From the NCBI GenBank assembly GCA_934574045.1, contig CAKTMK010000004.1, positions 1-64,000 of the forward strand: 64,000 bases of DNA, written 5' to 3'. This document shows, piece by piece, positions 44,301 through 53,793 of this stretch. Below the pieces are notes generated by a model. The model searched no databases and had not been told where the DNA came from. It was given only the letters and a program-made list of their open reading frames with translations. Origin of the DNA: an uncultured Oscillibacter sp. (GTDB taxonomy: Bacteria > Bacillota > Clostridia > Oscillospirales > Oscillospiraceae). Numbering within the stretch: the stretch's first letter is position 1; every line of letters starts with the position of its first letter. The translations under genes were made by a program, and so were the position numbers.

Positions 44301-47300
44301 ATGTCCTTTGTCCATTTACACGTGCATACGGAGTTCAGCCTGCTGGACGGCGCGTGCCGCATCAAGGAGCTGCCCGGCGTTCTGAAGGAGCTGGGGCAGG
44401 ACGCCTGCGCCATCACCGACCACGGCGTGATGTACGGCGCGATCGACTTTTACCGCGCCTGCAAGGCGGAGGGGATCAAGCCCATTATCGGCTGCGAGGT
44501 TTACGTAACGCCGCGGGGCCGCACCCGTTTTCAAAAGCAGCACGAGTTCGACGCGGAGAGCCGGCATCTGGTGCTGCTGTGCGAAAATGAGGAGGGCTAC
44601 CGCAACCTCTCCTACATGGTCTCCATGGCGTGGACGGAGGGGTTTTACATCAAGCCCCGGGTGGACATAGAGCTGCTGCGGGCGCACCACGGCGGGCTGA
44701 TTGCCCTGTCGGCCTGCCTTGCCGGGGAGATCCCCCGGCGGCTGCGCAACGGGGAGTATGAGACGGCCAAGGCCGCGGCGCTGGAGATGGCGGAGCTGTT
44801 CGGCCCGGAGCACTTCTATCTGGAGGTGCAGGACCACGGCATCCCGGACCAGCAGACGGTGAACCGGGGCATTCTGAAGCTCCATCAGGAGACGGGCCTG
44901 CCCATGGTCTGCACCAACGACGCACACTACCTGCGCGCCTCGGACGCGGAGGCCCACGACGTGCTGCTGTGCATCCAGACGGGCAGGCAGCTTGCCGACG
45001 AGAACCGGATGCGGTACGAGCCGCGTAATTTCTACCTCCGGTCCGAGGAGGAGATGCGCCGCCTGTTCGCCGCTTATGAGGACGCGGTGGACAACACCGG
45101 GCGCATCGCCCAGCGGTGCAATGTGGAATTCGTGTTCGGCAAGTATCAGCTCCCGGAATTCAAGCTGCCGGAGGGGTACGACTCCTATACCTATCTGAAG
45201 GAGCTTTGCGCCGCGGGCTTTGACGAGCGGTACGGCGGCGCGCACCCGGAGTACCGGGAGCAGCTTCAATACGAGCTGGAAATGATCGAGAAAATGGGCT
45301 TTACGGACTATTTCCTCATCGTCTCCGACTTCGTGCGCTACGCAAAGAGCGCGGGCATCCCCGTCGGCCCCGGCCGCGGCAGCGCCGCCGGGAGCATGGT
45401 GAGCTACTGTCTGCACATCACGGACATCGAGCCGATGCGCTTCGGGCTGTATTTCGAGCGGTTCCTGAACCCGGAGCGGGTCAGCATGCCGGATATCGAC
45501 ATGGACTTCGGCGACGTGCGCCGGGGCGAAGTGGTGGACTACGTCCGCCGGAAGTACGGCGACGACCACGTGGCCCAGATCGTCACCTTCGGCACCATGG
45601 CGGCCCGGGGCGTGATCCGGGACGTGGGCCGAGTAATGGGCATTCCGTACGCCGAGGTGGACGCCATCGCCAAGCAGGTCCCCGGCGGCCCCGGCGCGCT
45701 GCACATCACGCTCAGCGACGCGCTGCGGCTGAGCAAGCCCCTGCGGGACCTCTACGAAAACGACGAGACGGTCAAAAAGCTGATCGACACGGCGCAGAAG
45801 CTGGAGGGGATGCCCCGCAACGCCTCCACCCACGCCGCGGGCGTGGTCATCACGAAAAAGCCCGTGTACGAGTACGTTCCGCTGGCGAAAAACGACGACG
45901 CGGTGGTCTGCCAGTACATCATGACCACGCTGGAGGAGCTGGGGCTGCTCAAGATGGACTTCCTGGGCCTGCGGAACCTGACGGTGCTGGACGACGCGGT
46001 GAAGATGGTCCGGGCGGAGCATCCGGACTTCCGGCTGGAGGACATCCCGGAGGACGACGCGCCCACCTATGAGATGCTGGGGCAGGGCAAGACCGTGGGC
46101 GTGTTCCAGATGGAGTCCGCCGGAATGACCGGCGTGTGCGTAGGGCTAAAGCCCCGCAGCATCGAGGACATCTCCTCCATCATCGCGCTCTACCGTCCCG
46201 GCCCCATGGATTCCATCCCCAAATTCATCGCCTGCGCGCAGGACCCGAAGAAGATCACGTACCTCCACCCGTCGCTGGAGCCGATCCTCTCCATCACCTA
46301 CGGCTGCATCCTCTATCAGGAGCAGGTCATCGAGATCTTCCGCCGCCTCGCGGGCTATTCGCTGGGGCAGGCGGACATGGTGCGCCGCGCCATCTCCAAG
46401 AAAAAGGCTGCCCAGATCGAGCGGGAAAAGGACGCGTTCATCCACGGCGACCCGGCACGCAGCATCGCCGGCTGCGTGGCCAACGGCATCCCGGAGGCCA
46501 CGGCGCAGGCCATCTATCAGGACATCTACGATTTTGCCAACTACGCTTTCAACAAGGCCCACTCGGTGGCTTACGCCGTGGTGGCCTATCAGACGGCGTA
46601 CTTCAAGTGCCACTTCCCGAAGGAGTACATGGCGGCGCTGCTGACCAGCGTGCTGGAAAACTCCGCCAAGATCGCGGGGTATATCACCGAGTGCCGGGAC
46701 TGCGGCATCCGGCTCCTGCCGCCGGACATCAACCGCTCCTGCGACGTGTTCACGGTGGAGGAGGGCGGCATCCGCTTCGGCCTTGCCGCCGTGAAGAATA
46801 TCGGCAGAGGGTTCATTCAGGCCGTGATGCGGGAGCGGGAGGAGCGGCCCTTCGTCTCACTGAGCGACTTCTGCCGCCGGATGAACGGCGGGGACATCAA
46901 CAAGCGGGCCGTGGAGAACCTGATCCGCTCCGGCGCGTTTGACGGCTTCGGCGCGAAGCGCTCCCAGCTCATCCGGGTGTATGAGACGGTGATGGACTCC
47001 ATCGCCAGCGCCAGCCGCCAGAACGTGGAGGGCCAGATCGACTTTTTCTCCATGAACGCGTCCTCCGCGGCGGAGCCGCCGCAGGAGGTCGAGCTGCCGG
47101 ACATCCCGGAGTATTCGCCCCAGGAGCTGATGAATATGGAGAAGGAAACCACGGGCCTCTATCTCTCCGGCCACCCCATGGACCAGTACCGGGAGGAGGT
47201 GCGGCGGCTGAACGTGCCGTCCATCGCCGCCATTCTGGACGATTTTGCGCAGGAGGGCGGCCCCGTCCGCTTCGCGGACGGGCAGCGCATCCAGATCGCG

Positions 47301-47792
47301 GGCGTTGTGACCTCCAGCAAGACCAAGACCACGAAGAACAACTCCCTCATGGCCTACGTGACGGTGGAGGACGACACCGCCGCCATCGAGCTTTTGTGCT
47401 TTGCCCGGACGCTGGACACCTGCGGCCCCTGCCTTCAGGAGAATCAGGCCGTGGCCGTGCGGGGAAAGCTGTCCGTCCGGGACGAAAAGGCACCCCAGAT
47501 CCTGTGCGACTACGCCGAGCCGCTGGGCGGCGCCACAGGCGCTCCGACCGCCCCATCCCGGCAGGCGGCGGCGCCCGCCGCGGGCAGCGTGCTGTATCTC
47601 AAGCTCCCCGGACTGGACAGCCCGGAGCTACGCCACATGAAGCTGGTGTTTCAGATGTTCCCCGGCGAAACGCCGGTAAAGCTGGTCATGGCGGACACCC
47701 GCAAGGTGTTCGGCACGCGGCTGCTGCTCCATCCCGCCCTGCTGCGGGAGGCCCGGGAGACGCTGGGCGAGGAGAACGTGGTCGTCAAGTGA
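44301..47792 (+). CDS. dnaE: DNA polymerase III subunit alpha
   Basis: A 1163-aa DnaE. The N-terminal PHP domain starts FVHLHVHTEFSLLDGACRI; catalytic Asp motif PDIDMDF at about residue 400; the helix-hairpin-helix and an OB-fold domain with the C-terminal beta-binding region follow. It is the non-PolC replicase type. Its length is normal. It ends the long hprK-to-dnaE run. Confidence 0.97.
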   Translation: MSFVHLHVHTEFSLLDGACRIKELPGVLKELGQDACAITDHGVMYGAIDFYRACKAEGIKPIIGCEVYVTPRGRTRFQKQHEFDAESRHLVLLCENEEGYRNLSYMVSMAWTEGFYIKPRVDIELLRAHHGGLIALSACLAGEIPRRLRNGEYETAKAAALEMAELFGPEHFYLEVQDHGIPDQQTVNRGILKLHQETGLPMVCTNDAHYLRASDAEAHDVLLCIQTGRQLADENRMRYEPRNFYLRSEEEMRRLFAAYEDAVDNTGRIAQRCNVEFVFGKYQLPEFKLPEGYDSYTYLKELCAAGFDERYGGAHPEYREQLQYELEMIEKMGFTDYFLIVSDFVRYAKSAGIPVGPGRGSAAGSMVSYCLHITDIEPMRFGLYFERFLNPERVSMPDIDMDFGDVRRGEVVDYVRRKYGDDHVAQIVTFGTMAARGVIRDVGRVMGIPYAEVDAIAKQVPGGPGALHITLSDALRLSKPLRDLYENDETVKKLIDTAQKLEGMPRNASTHAAGVVITKKPVYEYVPLAKNDDAVVCQYIMTTLEELGLLKMDFLGLRNLTVLDDAVKMVRAEHPDFRLEDIPEDDAPTYEMLGQGKTVGVFQMESAGMTGVCVGLKPRSIEDISSIIALYRPGPMDSIPKFIACAQDPKKITYLHPSLEPILSITYGCILYQEQVIEIFRRLAGYSLGQADMVRRAISKKKAAQIEREKDAFIHGDPARSIAGCVANGIPEATAQAIYQDIYDFANYAFNKAHSVAYAVVAYQTAYFKCHFPKEYMAALLTSVLENSAKIAGYITECRDCGIRLLPPDINRSCDVFTVEEGGIRFGLAAVKNIGRGFIQAVMREREERPFVSLSDFCRRMNGGDINKRAVENLIRSGAFDGFGAKRSQLIRVYETVMDSIASASRQNVEGQIDFFSMNASSAAEPPQEVELPDIPEYSPQELMNMEKETTGLYLSGHPMDQYREEVRRLNVPSIAAILDDFAQEGGPVRFADGQRIQIAGVVTSSKTKTTKNNSLMAYVTVEDDTAAIELLCFARTLDTCGPCLQENQAVAVRGKLSVRDEKAPQILCDYAEPLGGATGAPTAPSRQAAAPAAGSVLYLKLPGLDSPELRHMKLVFQMFPGETPVKLVMADTRKVFGTRLLLHPALLREARETLGEENVVVK

Positions 47793-47848
47793 AAAAAGCT
47801 CCCTCCGTGAGGACAGCGGCGCATGAGACAAGCTTCACATTTTAAGAG

Positions 47849-47885
47849 AGAACAGCGTGGCGGAAGTCACGCTGTTCTGCTTTTT
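47849..47885 (+). terminator. Terminator after dnaE
   Basis: AGAACAGCGTG (47849-47859) pairs with 47868-47878, followed by a T5 run. Confidence 0.85.
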
Positions 47886-47886
47886 G

Positions 47887-48180
47887 CTGCGTGGTTGGCC
47901 GTCTCGGAAAGAATGCCTTGGGGCGGAAAACCGATATAGGCGGGGCTGATATTCACATCCTGCGCCTGATGCCCGCTGCGCTTGCCGGGAGCACAGACAT
48001 ACATTTTGTTCACAAGATCATGCAGCACGGCGGGCGTCAGCGCCTGCAAATCAGGATAGCTGCATTGAAAGACCCAGTAAGACGCAAGCTGAAAACGGCG
48101 CTTATCTGCCTTATGAACCGCATTTGTGCAGAGACATGAACTCATACATTCTCGTCTTTTCGCACGATTTACAGGCAAAA
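47887..48180 (-). pseudogene. Decayed site-specific recombinase (large serine type, C-terminal part)
   Basis: The minus-strand reading contains YPDLQALTPAVLHDLVNKMYV followed by APGKRSGHQAQDVNISPAYIGF, closely recalling the C-terminal (DUF4368-like) part of TndX-type large serine recombinases. The N-terminal catalytic resolvase domain is absent and the preceding residues do not continue the family pattern, so the gene is a broken fragment. It lies between dnaE and metA and marks a lost mobile element. The family call is from memory of the motif and should be checked. Confidence 0.55.
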
Positions 48181-48241
48181 TGCTCCTTGATTTTCAACCT
48201 CGGATCATGTACAGGTCCATTGTAAAGACCAACACAAACGC

Positions 48242-48274
48242 AAAGGGTATGTGCCGTTAAGGCACATACCCTTT
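48242..48274. terminator. Bidirectional hairpin
   Basis: AAAGGGTATGTGCC pairs with its complement around GTTAA, with A/T runs at both sides. It may end metYA transcription on the minus strand. The rest of 48275-48412 shows no gene. Confidence 0.65.
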
Positions 48275-48412
48275 TGTCAGCGCCCCCTGTCCGGCAGCTG
48301 CCATAATATTTGCTTCTGAAAACCTGTTTTATGGACAGCTGCCCGAGGAGGGAGCTTTTTGCGTCTAATTGCGGGAGGCGTCCGGTCATGGGGCGGCGGG
48401 CCGGGGAACCGC

Positions 48413-49354
48413 TCAGGTCTGCTCGGTCCGCCTGCCGAACTGGATGTCCCGGATGTCATACGGCGCGGTCTGGTAGACGTTGTAGTTCAGCCAGTTGGAG
48501 TACAGCAGGTTGGCGCAGGAGCGCCATGTGACCACCGGCGTCTGGGCGGGGTCGTCGTTGGGGAAGTAGTGCTTCGGAAGCTGGATGTCCGCCCCGGCGG
48601 CCACGTCCCGCAGATACTCCTTTTTCAGCGTGTCCCGGTCGTATTCGGCGTGGCCCATCAGGAAGATCTGCCGTCCGCCGTCGGTTTTTACGGCGTAGAC
48701 GCCCGCCTCCGGCGAGGAGGCGAGGACTTTCAGCTCCGGAACGGCCTCGATATCCGCCCGGTCCACCGTGGTGTGGCGGGAGTGGGGGACCTGAAACCGG
48801 TCGTCAAAGCCCCGGAACAGAATGAAATTCGGGTCCTCCACTGTGTGCTCGAACACGCCGAAGAGCTTCTGCGGGAGCGGGCGCTTTGGAATGCCGTAAT
48901 GATGATAAAGGCCCGCCTGCGCGCCCCAGCAGATGTGGAGCGTGGAGTGGACGTGGGTTCGGCTCCAGTCCATGATGCGGCACAGCTCCGGCCAGTAGTC
49001 CACCTCCTCAAAGGGGAGGTTCTCCACCGGCGCGCCGGTGATGACCAGCCCGTCGAAGGTGCGTTCCTTCACCTCGTCAAAGGTCTTGTAAAATGCCAGC
49101 ATATGCTCGGCGGAGGTGTTTTTCGAGACGTGGCCCGTGGGGGCGATCAGCTCCAGCTCGATCTGGAGGGGCGTGTTGCCCAGCACCCGGGCCAGCTGCG
49201 TCTCCGTGTCCACCTTGGTGGGCATCAGGTTCAGCAGCAGGATCTGGAGCGGGCGGATGTCCTGCGTGATGGCGCGGGTCTCCGTCATGACGAAGATGTT
49301 TTCCCGGGTCAGCGTCTCGGTGGCCGGGAGCTGGTTTGGGATCTTAATGGGCAT
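48413..49354 (-). CDS. metA: Homoserine O-acetyltransferase (MetA family)
   Basis: A 313-aa MetA. The nucleophile region reads HICWGAQAGLYHHYG. Residue 111 is Glu (TGAPVE111), the residue that in MetA selects acetyl-CoA; succinyl-specific enzymes have Gly there. So this enzyme is predicted to make O-acetylhomoserine, the substrate of MetY next door. It is the second gene of the T-box-metY-metA operon, 37 bases after metY. Confidence 0.92.
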   Translation of the reverse strand: MPIKIPNQLPATETLTRENIFVMTETRAITQDIRPLQILLLNLMPTKVDTETQLARVLGNTPLQIELELIAPTGHVSKNTSAEHMLAFYKTFDEVKERTFDGLVITGAPVENLPFEEVDYWPELCRIMDWSRTHVHSTLHICWGAQAGLYHHYGIPKRPLPQKLFGVFEHTVEDPNFILFRGFDDRFQVPHSRHTTVDRADIEAVPELKVLASSPEAGVYAVKTDGGRQIFLMGHAEYDRDTLKKEYLRDVAAGADIQLPKHYFPNDDPAQTPVVTWRSCANLLYSNWLNYNVYQTAPYDIRDIQFGRRTEQT

Positions 49355-49391
49355 GAGCGGCCCTTCCTTTCCAATGTGTTAGGGGACGCGC

Positions 49392-50681
49392 TCAGGCCTC
49401 CGTCTGCTCCAATGCCTGAGCGATATCGGCGATGAGGTCCGCGCTGTCCTCCAGTCCGCAGCTCATGCGGACCAGTCCGGCGGGGATGCCGGCGGCCTGA
49501 AGCTGCTCGTCGGTCATCTGGCGGTGGGTGGAGGTGGCCGGATTCAGACAGCAGGTCCGCGCGTCCGCCACGTGGGTCTCGATGGCGGCCAGCTTCAGAT
49601 GCTTCATGAAGCAGCCCGCGGCGTCCCGCCCGCCCTTGAGCTCAAAGGACACCACGCCGCAGGAGCCGTGGGGCAGGTACTTTTCCGCCAGCGCGTGGTA
49701 CTTGTCGCCGGGCAGGCCGCAGTAGCTGACCTTGGCCACCTTGGGATGCTTTTCCAGAAACTCCGCCACGGCCTGCCCGTTTTCACAGTGGCGGGCCATG
49801 CGGATGTGCAGACTCTCCAGGCCCAGATTCAGATAGAACGCGTGCTGGGGGGACTGGATGGAGCCGAAGTCCCGCATGAGCTGGGCGGTGCACTTGGTAA
49901 TGAACGCGCCCTCTTTTCCGAACTTCTCCGCGTAGGTGATGCCGTGATAGCTCTCGTCCGGGGTGCACAGGCCGGGGAACTTGTCGGCGTGGGCCATCCA
50001 GTCGAACTTCCCGGAATCCACGATGGCGCCGCCCACCGCCGCGCCGTGGCCGTCCATGTACTTGGTGGTGGAGTGGGTCACAATGTCCGCGCCCCACTCG
50101 AAGGGGCGGCAGTTGACGGGCGTTGCGAACGTGTTGTCCACGATCAGGGGCACGCCGTGGCTGTGGGCCGCCCGGGCGAACTTCTCAATGTCCAGAACGG
50201 TCAGCGCCGGGTTGGCGATGGTCTCGCCGAAAACGGCCTTTGTGTTCTCCTGAAACGCGGCGTTCAGCTCCTCGTCCGTGCAGTCCGGGGCCACAAAGGT
50301 GCAGGACACGCCCATCTTCGCCATAGTGACGGAGATCAGATTGAAAGTCCCGCCGTAAATGGAGGAGGAGGCCACGATGTGGTCGCCGCAGGAGGCGATG
50401 TTGAACAGCGCGAAGAAGTTGGCCGCCTGACCGGAGGAGGTGAGCATGGCGGCGGAGCCGCCCTCTAGCGCGGCGATCTTCGCGGCCACGAAGTCGTTGG
50501 TGGGGTTCTGGAGCCGGGTGTAGAAATAGCCGCTGGCCTCCAGATCGAAGAGCTTGCCCATGTCCTCGCTGGTGGCGTATTTGAACGTGGTGGACTGGAC
50601 GATGGGGATCTGGCGCGGCTCGCCGTTTCCGGGGGTGTAGCCGCCCTGCACACATACGGTTCCGATGCTCTGAGTGTTCAT
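49392..50681 (-). CDS. metY: O-acetylhomoserine sulfhydrylase MetY
   Basis: A 429-aa PLP enzyme of the Cys/Met metabolism group. The PLP lysine is in HSTTKYMDGHG; other markers are YTRLQNPTN and SSGQAANFFAL. It joins O-acetylhomoserine with sulfide to form homocysteine. GGAGT before the ATG at 50681 sets the start, excluding a longer frame into the leader. Confidence 0.95.
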   Translation of the reverse strand: MNTQSIGTVCVQGGYTPGNGEPRQIPIVQSTTFKYATSEDMGKLFDLEASGYFYTRLQNPTNDFVAAKIAALEGGSAAMLTSSGQAANFFALFNIASCGDHIVASSSIYGGTFNLISVTMAKMGVSCTFVAPDCTDEELNAAFQENTKAVFGETIANPALTVLDIEKFARAAHSHGVPLIVDNTFATPVNCRPFEWGADIVTHSTTKYMDGHGAAVGGAIVDSGKFDWMAHADKFPGLCTPDESYHGITYAEKFGKEGAFITKCTAQLMRDFGSIQSPQHAFYLNLGLESLHIRMARHCENGQAVAEFLEKHPKVAKVSYCGLPGDKYHALAEKYLPHGSCGVVSFELKGGRDAAGCFMKHLKLAAIETHVADARTCCLNPATSTHRQMTDEQLQAAGIPAGLVRMSCGLEDSADLIADIAQALEQTEA

Positions 50682-50699
50682 TTCAAAAAACTCCTTTCG

Positions 50700-50985
50700 T
50701 TTGTACGCTCCGGGCAAAAAGAAAAGACCCCCGCCCCAAAGCGTCTGCTTTGAGACGAAAGTCTGCCGACCTCCGCGGTACCACTCAAATTGCGCGCCGT
50801 GCGGCGCGCCCCTCACAGGCTCCATCAAGCCCTCTGCCTTAACGCGGCGACACGGGAGGGCCTGTCCCTGATCGGGTTCGCCCCTCCGGCTCGGGAGCCA
50901 TAGGCACTGGAAACGCCTCTCCGCCGGCTCGCACCGCCCGCCGGCTCTCTGAAGGGCCCGCGTCTCCGCCCTCTCCGTCCTTGCC
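50700..50985 (-). promoter_or_regulatory. T-box riboswitch, methionine type, of metYA
   Basis: The minus strand carries the T-box motif TGGTACCGCGG (50773-50783) in the antiterminator, and after it a hairpin and T-rich stretch (TCTTTTCTTTTT). Upstream is the Stem I pattern, with AGAGAG and GGTGCGAGCCGGC, and a plausible specifier ATG at 50899-50901. Uncharged tRNA-Met should allow metYA transcription. The specifier position is by pattern and should be confirmed. Confidence 0.9.
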
Positions 50986-51001
50986 TTTTGATATTGGTGA
51001 T

Positions 51002-51029
51002 ATTTTAGCATGACAGGCGCAAATGTCAA
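51002..51029 (-). promoter_or_regulatory. Promoter of the metYA T-box leader
   Basis: On the minus strand TTGACA (51024-51029), 16 bp, TAAAAT (51002-51007). Confidence 0.75.
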
Positions 51030-51105
51030 GCGGTTTTTGCGCAGGGCGGGGCCGTAAAGACTGCGGCCCGTTCCGTTACGGTCCCGCCGGAAGTGAAATC
51101 CTTGA

Positions 51106-51135
51106 TTGACGGGGCGGCAGGTCGTGCAGTATAAT
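51106..51135 (+). promoter_or_regulatory. Promoter of the methyltransferase gene and downstream ECF run
   Basis: TTGACG (51106-51111), 18 bp, TATAAT (51130-51135), 40 bases before the start codon. Confidence 0.7.
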
Positions 51136-51175
51136 GAAAAACTGTATCAGTATGAAACAAGATGGAGGAACCGTT

Positions 51176-52039
51176 ATGTGGATCGCGGATAAATGGCGGG
51201 ATTATGAGCTGCTGGACTGCGGCGGCGGCGAAAAGCTGGAGCGCTGGGACTCCCAGCTCCTGGTCCGGCCGGACCCGCAGGCCATCTGGGAGACCGACCG
51301 GGACTATCCCGGCTGGAAGCGGGCCAACGGGCGGTATCTGCGCTCCCAGACCGGCGGCGGACACTGGGAAAAGGGAAAGCTGCCGGAGAGCTGGCAGGTG
51401 CGCTACGCGGACCTGACCTTTCAGGTCAAGCCCATGAACTTCAAGCACACGGGCCTGTTCCCCGAGCAGGCGGTCAACTGGGACTTCGCCATGGAGAAGA
51501 TCCGCGGCGCGGGCCGGCCCATCCGGGTGCTGAACCTGTTCGCCTACACCGGAGGCGCCACGGTGGCCTGCGCCAAGGCGGGCGCCAGCGTGTGCCACGT
51601 GGACGCGGCCAAGGGCATGGTGGCATGGGCGAAGGAGAACGCCCGCCTGTCCGGACTGGGGGACGCACCCATCCGCTGGATCGTGGACGACTGCGCCAAG
51701 TTCGTGGAGCGGGAGATCCGGCGGGGCAAGACCTATGACGCCATCATCATGGACCCGCCCAGCTATGGGCGCGGCCCCGGCGGCGAGGTCTGGAAGCTGG
51801 AGGAGAACCTGTTCGGCTTTGTGAAGCTGTGCGCGGGCGTGCTGTCCGACCGGCCGCTGTTCGTGCTCATCAATTCCTACACCACCGGCCTCGCGCCGTC
51901 GGTGCTGGGGTATCTTCTGGGGCTTCTGGTAAAGGAAAAATACGGCGGCAAGTGCATGTGGGACGAGCTGGGCCTGCCGGTGACGCGGACGGGGATGTGC
52001 CTGCCCTGCGGCGCCACGGGCCGCTGGTTCAGCGAGTGA
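51176..52039 (+). CDS. RlmI/RlmK-like class I SAM-dependent methyltransferase
   Basis: A 287-aa protein; GGAGG before ATG at 51176 sets the start. The SAM motif reads VLNLFAYTGGATVACAKAGA, then HVDAAKG, and the catalytic motif IIMDPPSYGRGP (an NPPY-like DPPS). This matches the RlmI/RlmK rRNA cytosine/guanine methyltransferases but lacks their N-terminal PUA domain. The exact target is not assignable. Confidence 0.8.
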   Translation: MWIADKWRDYELLDCGGGEKLERWDSQLLVRPDPQAIWETDRDYPGWKRANGRYLRSQTGGGHWEKGKLPESWQVRYADLTFQVKPMNFKHTGLFPEQAVNWDFAMEKIRGAGRPIRVLNLFAYTGGATVACAKAGASVCHVDAAKGMVAWAKENARLSGLGDAPIRWIVDDCAKFVEREIRRGKTYDAIIMDPPSYGRGPGGEVWKLEENLFGFVKLCAGVLSDRPLFVLINSYTTGLAPSVLGYLLGLLVKEKYGGKCMWDELGLPVTRTGMCLPCGATGRWFSE

Positions 52040-52056
52040 GCGGAAAGCGGGACGTC

Positions 52057-52905
52057 ATGGAAGCGATACTGAAAACAAAAGACCTCCAGTTCCTCTACCC
52101 GGCGGTGGAGGAGGGGGAAAAGGCCACGGTGGCGCTGCGCGGCGTGGACCTCTCCATCGAGCGCGGCTCGTTCGTGGTGATCCTGGGCCACAACGGCTCT
52201 GGGAAATCCACCCTGTCCAAGACCTTCAACGCGATCCTGCTGCCCTCGGCGGGGGCGGTGTACGTCAAGGGGATGGACACCGCCGACGAGGGCAGCCTGC
52301 TGGACATCCGGCGCAGCGTGGGCATGGTGTTCCAGAATCCGGACAACCAGATCGTGTCCAACGTGGTGGAGGAGGACGTGGCGTTCGCACCGGAGAATCT
52401 GGGCGTCCCCACGGAGGAGATCCGCCGCCGGGTGGACGGCGCGCTGGCCGCGGTGGGGATGTCGGAGTTCGCCCAGCACGCGCCCCATCTCCTCTCCGGC
52501 GGGCAGAAGCAGCGCATCGCCATCGCGGGCGTTCTGGCCATGGAGCCGGACTGCATCGTGCTGGACGAGGCCACGGCCATGCTGGACCCCGCCGGACGGC
52601 GGGAGGTGCTGTCCACCGTTCACCGGCTCAACCGGGAAAAGGGCATCACCGCGGTGCTCATCACCCACCACATGAACGAGGCGGAGGACGCCGACCGCGT
52701 GATCGTCATGGACGACGGGCGGGTGGTCATGGATGGCCCGCCCCGGGAGATCTTCACCCGGGTGGAGGAGCTGCGCAGTCTGGGGCTGACGGTCCCGGAC
52801 ACGGTGGACCTGCTGGACCGGCTGCGCCGGGACGGGCTGGCGCTTCCGCTGGACGCGCTGAGCGTGGACGAGTGCGCGGACGCGGTGGCGGCGGCGCTGG
52901 GATAA
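52057..52905 (+). CDS. ecfA1: ECF transporter energizing ATPase EcfA1
   Basis: A 282-aa ABC ATPase: Walker A GHNGSGKST, signature LLSGGQKQRIAIAGVLAMEP, Walker B IVLDEATAMLD, H-loop ITHHM. Pairs with EcfA2 and EcfT to power vitamin or metal uptake by separate S proteins. Starts at 52057, 17 bases after the methyltransferase stop. Confidence 0.93.
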   Translation: MEAILKTKDLQFLYPAVEEGEKATVALRGVDLSIERGSFVVILGHNGSGKSTLSKTFNAILLPSAGAVYVKGMDTADEGSLLDIRRSVGMVFQNPDNQIVSNVVEEDVAFAPENLGVPTEEIRRRVDGALAAVGMSEFAQHAPHLLSGGQKQRIAIAGVLAMEPDCIVLDEATAMLDPAGRREVLSTVHRLNREKGITAVLITHHMNEAEDADRVIVMDDGRVVMDGPPREIFTRVEELRSLGLTVPDTVDLLDRLRRDGLALPLDALSVDECADAVAAALG

Positions 52906-52926
52906 CGGAACGGAGAGGACAGAGCA

Positions 52927-53793
52927 TTGAAACCGATTTTACAGGTCAGGAACCTGACCCATACCTACGGGATCGGCACGCCCTTTGAGCGCAGCGCCGT
53001 AGAGAATATGAGCTTTGAGGTGGCGGAGGGCGAATTTCTGGGCGTGATCGGCCACACCGGGTCCGGAAAGTCCACGCTGCTCCAGCATCTCAACGGTCTG
53101 CTGCGCCCCACGGCGGGGCAGATCCTGCTGGACGGGAAGGACATCTGGGCGGAGCCGAAGAAGATCCGGGACGTGCGCTTCAAGGTGGGGCTGGTGTTCC
53201 AATACCCGGAGTATCAGCTCTTTGAGGAGACGGTCTATAAGGACATCGCATACGGCCCCACCAACATGGGCCGGACCGGCGAGGAGCTGGACCGCTGCGT
53301 GCGGGAGGCCGCGCGGCTGGTGGGCATCCGGGACGACCAGCTTGAAAAGTCGCCCTTTGAGCTATCCGGCGGGCAGAAGCGCCGGGTGGCGCTGGCGGGC
53401 GTTCTGGCCATGGAGCCGCAGGTGCTGATCCTGGACGAGCCGACGGCGGGTCTTGACCCGGCAGGGCGGGAGAACCTGCTGGCCAACATCCGGGACTATC
53501 ACCGCAACAAAAACGGAACGGTCGTCATGGTCAGCCACAGCATGGAGGAGGTGGCCCGCTGCGCGGACCGCATTCTGGTGCTCAAGGGCGGCCATGTGCT
53601 GACGCAGGGAACGCCCAAGGAGGTCTTTTCCCGGGCGGACGAGCTGCTCTCCGCGGGGCTGGACGTGCCCCAGATCACCCGGGTGGCTATGGCGCTCAAG
53701 GCCCGGGGCCTTGCCGTGGACCCGGCGGTGTACACCGTGGAGGATCTGGAGCGCCAGCTTCTGGCGCTGCGAAAGGGGGCGGCGGGATGCTGA
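52927..53793 (+). CDS. ecfA2: ECF transporter energizing ATPase EcfA2
   Basis: A 288-aa ABC ATPase with a TTG start (GGAGAGGAC upstream). Walker A GHTGSGKST, Q-loop VFQYPEYQLF typical of EcfA2, signature LSGGQKRRVALAGVLAMEP, Walker B LILDEPTAGLD. Its stop overlaps ecfT. Confidence 0.93.
   Translation: MKPILQVRNLTHTYGIGTPFERSAVENMSFEVAEGEFLGVIGHTGSGKSTLLQHLNGLLRPTAGQILLDGKDIWAEPKKIRDVRFKVGLVFQYPEYQLFEETVYKDIAYGPTNMGRTGEELDRCVREAARLVGIRDDQLEKSPFELSGGQKRRVALAGVLAMEPQVLILDEPTAGLDPAGRENLLANIRDYHRNKNGTVVMVSHSMEEVARCADRILVLKGGHVLTQGTPKEVFSRADELLSAGLDVPQITRVAMALKARGLAVDPAVYTVEDLERQLLALRKGAAGC

Noticed and set aside
44316..46022. Minus-strand frame opposite dnaE
   Set aside because: Histidine/valine/arginine-rich shadow of a complete dnaE gene.
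50700..51029. Frame extending metY upstream to 51029
   Set aside because: That frame runs through the T-box leader; the ATG at 50681 has its own ribosome binding site and matches the family's start.
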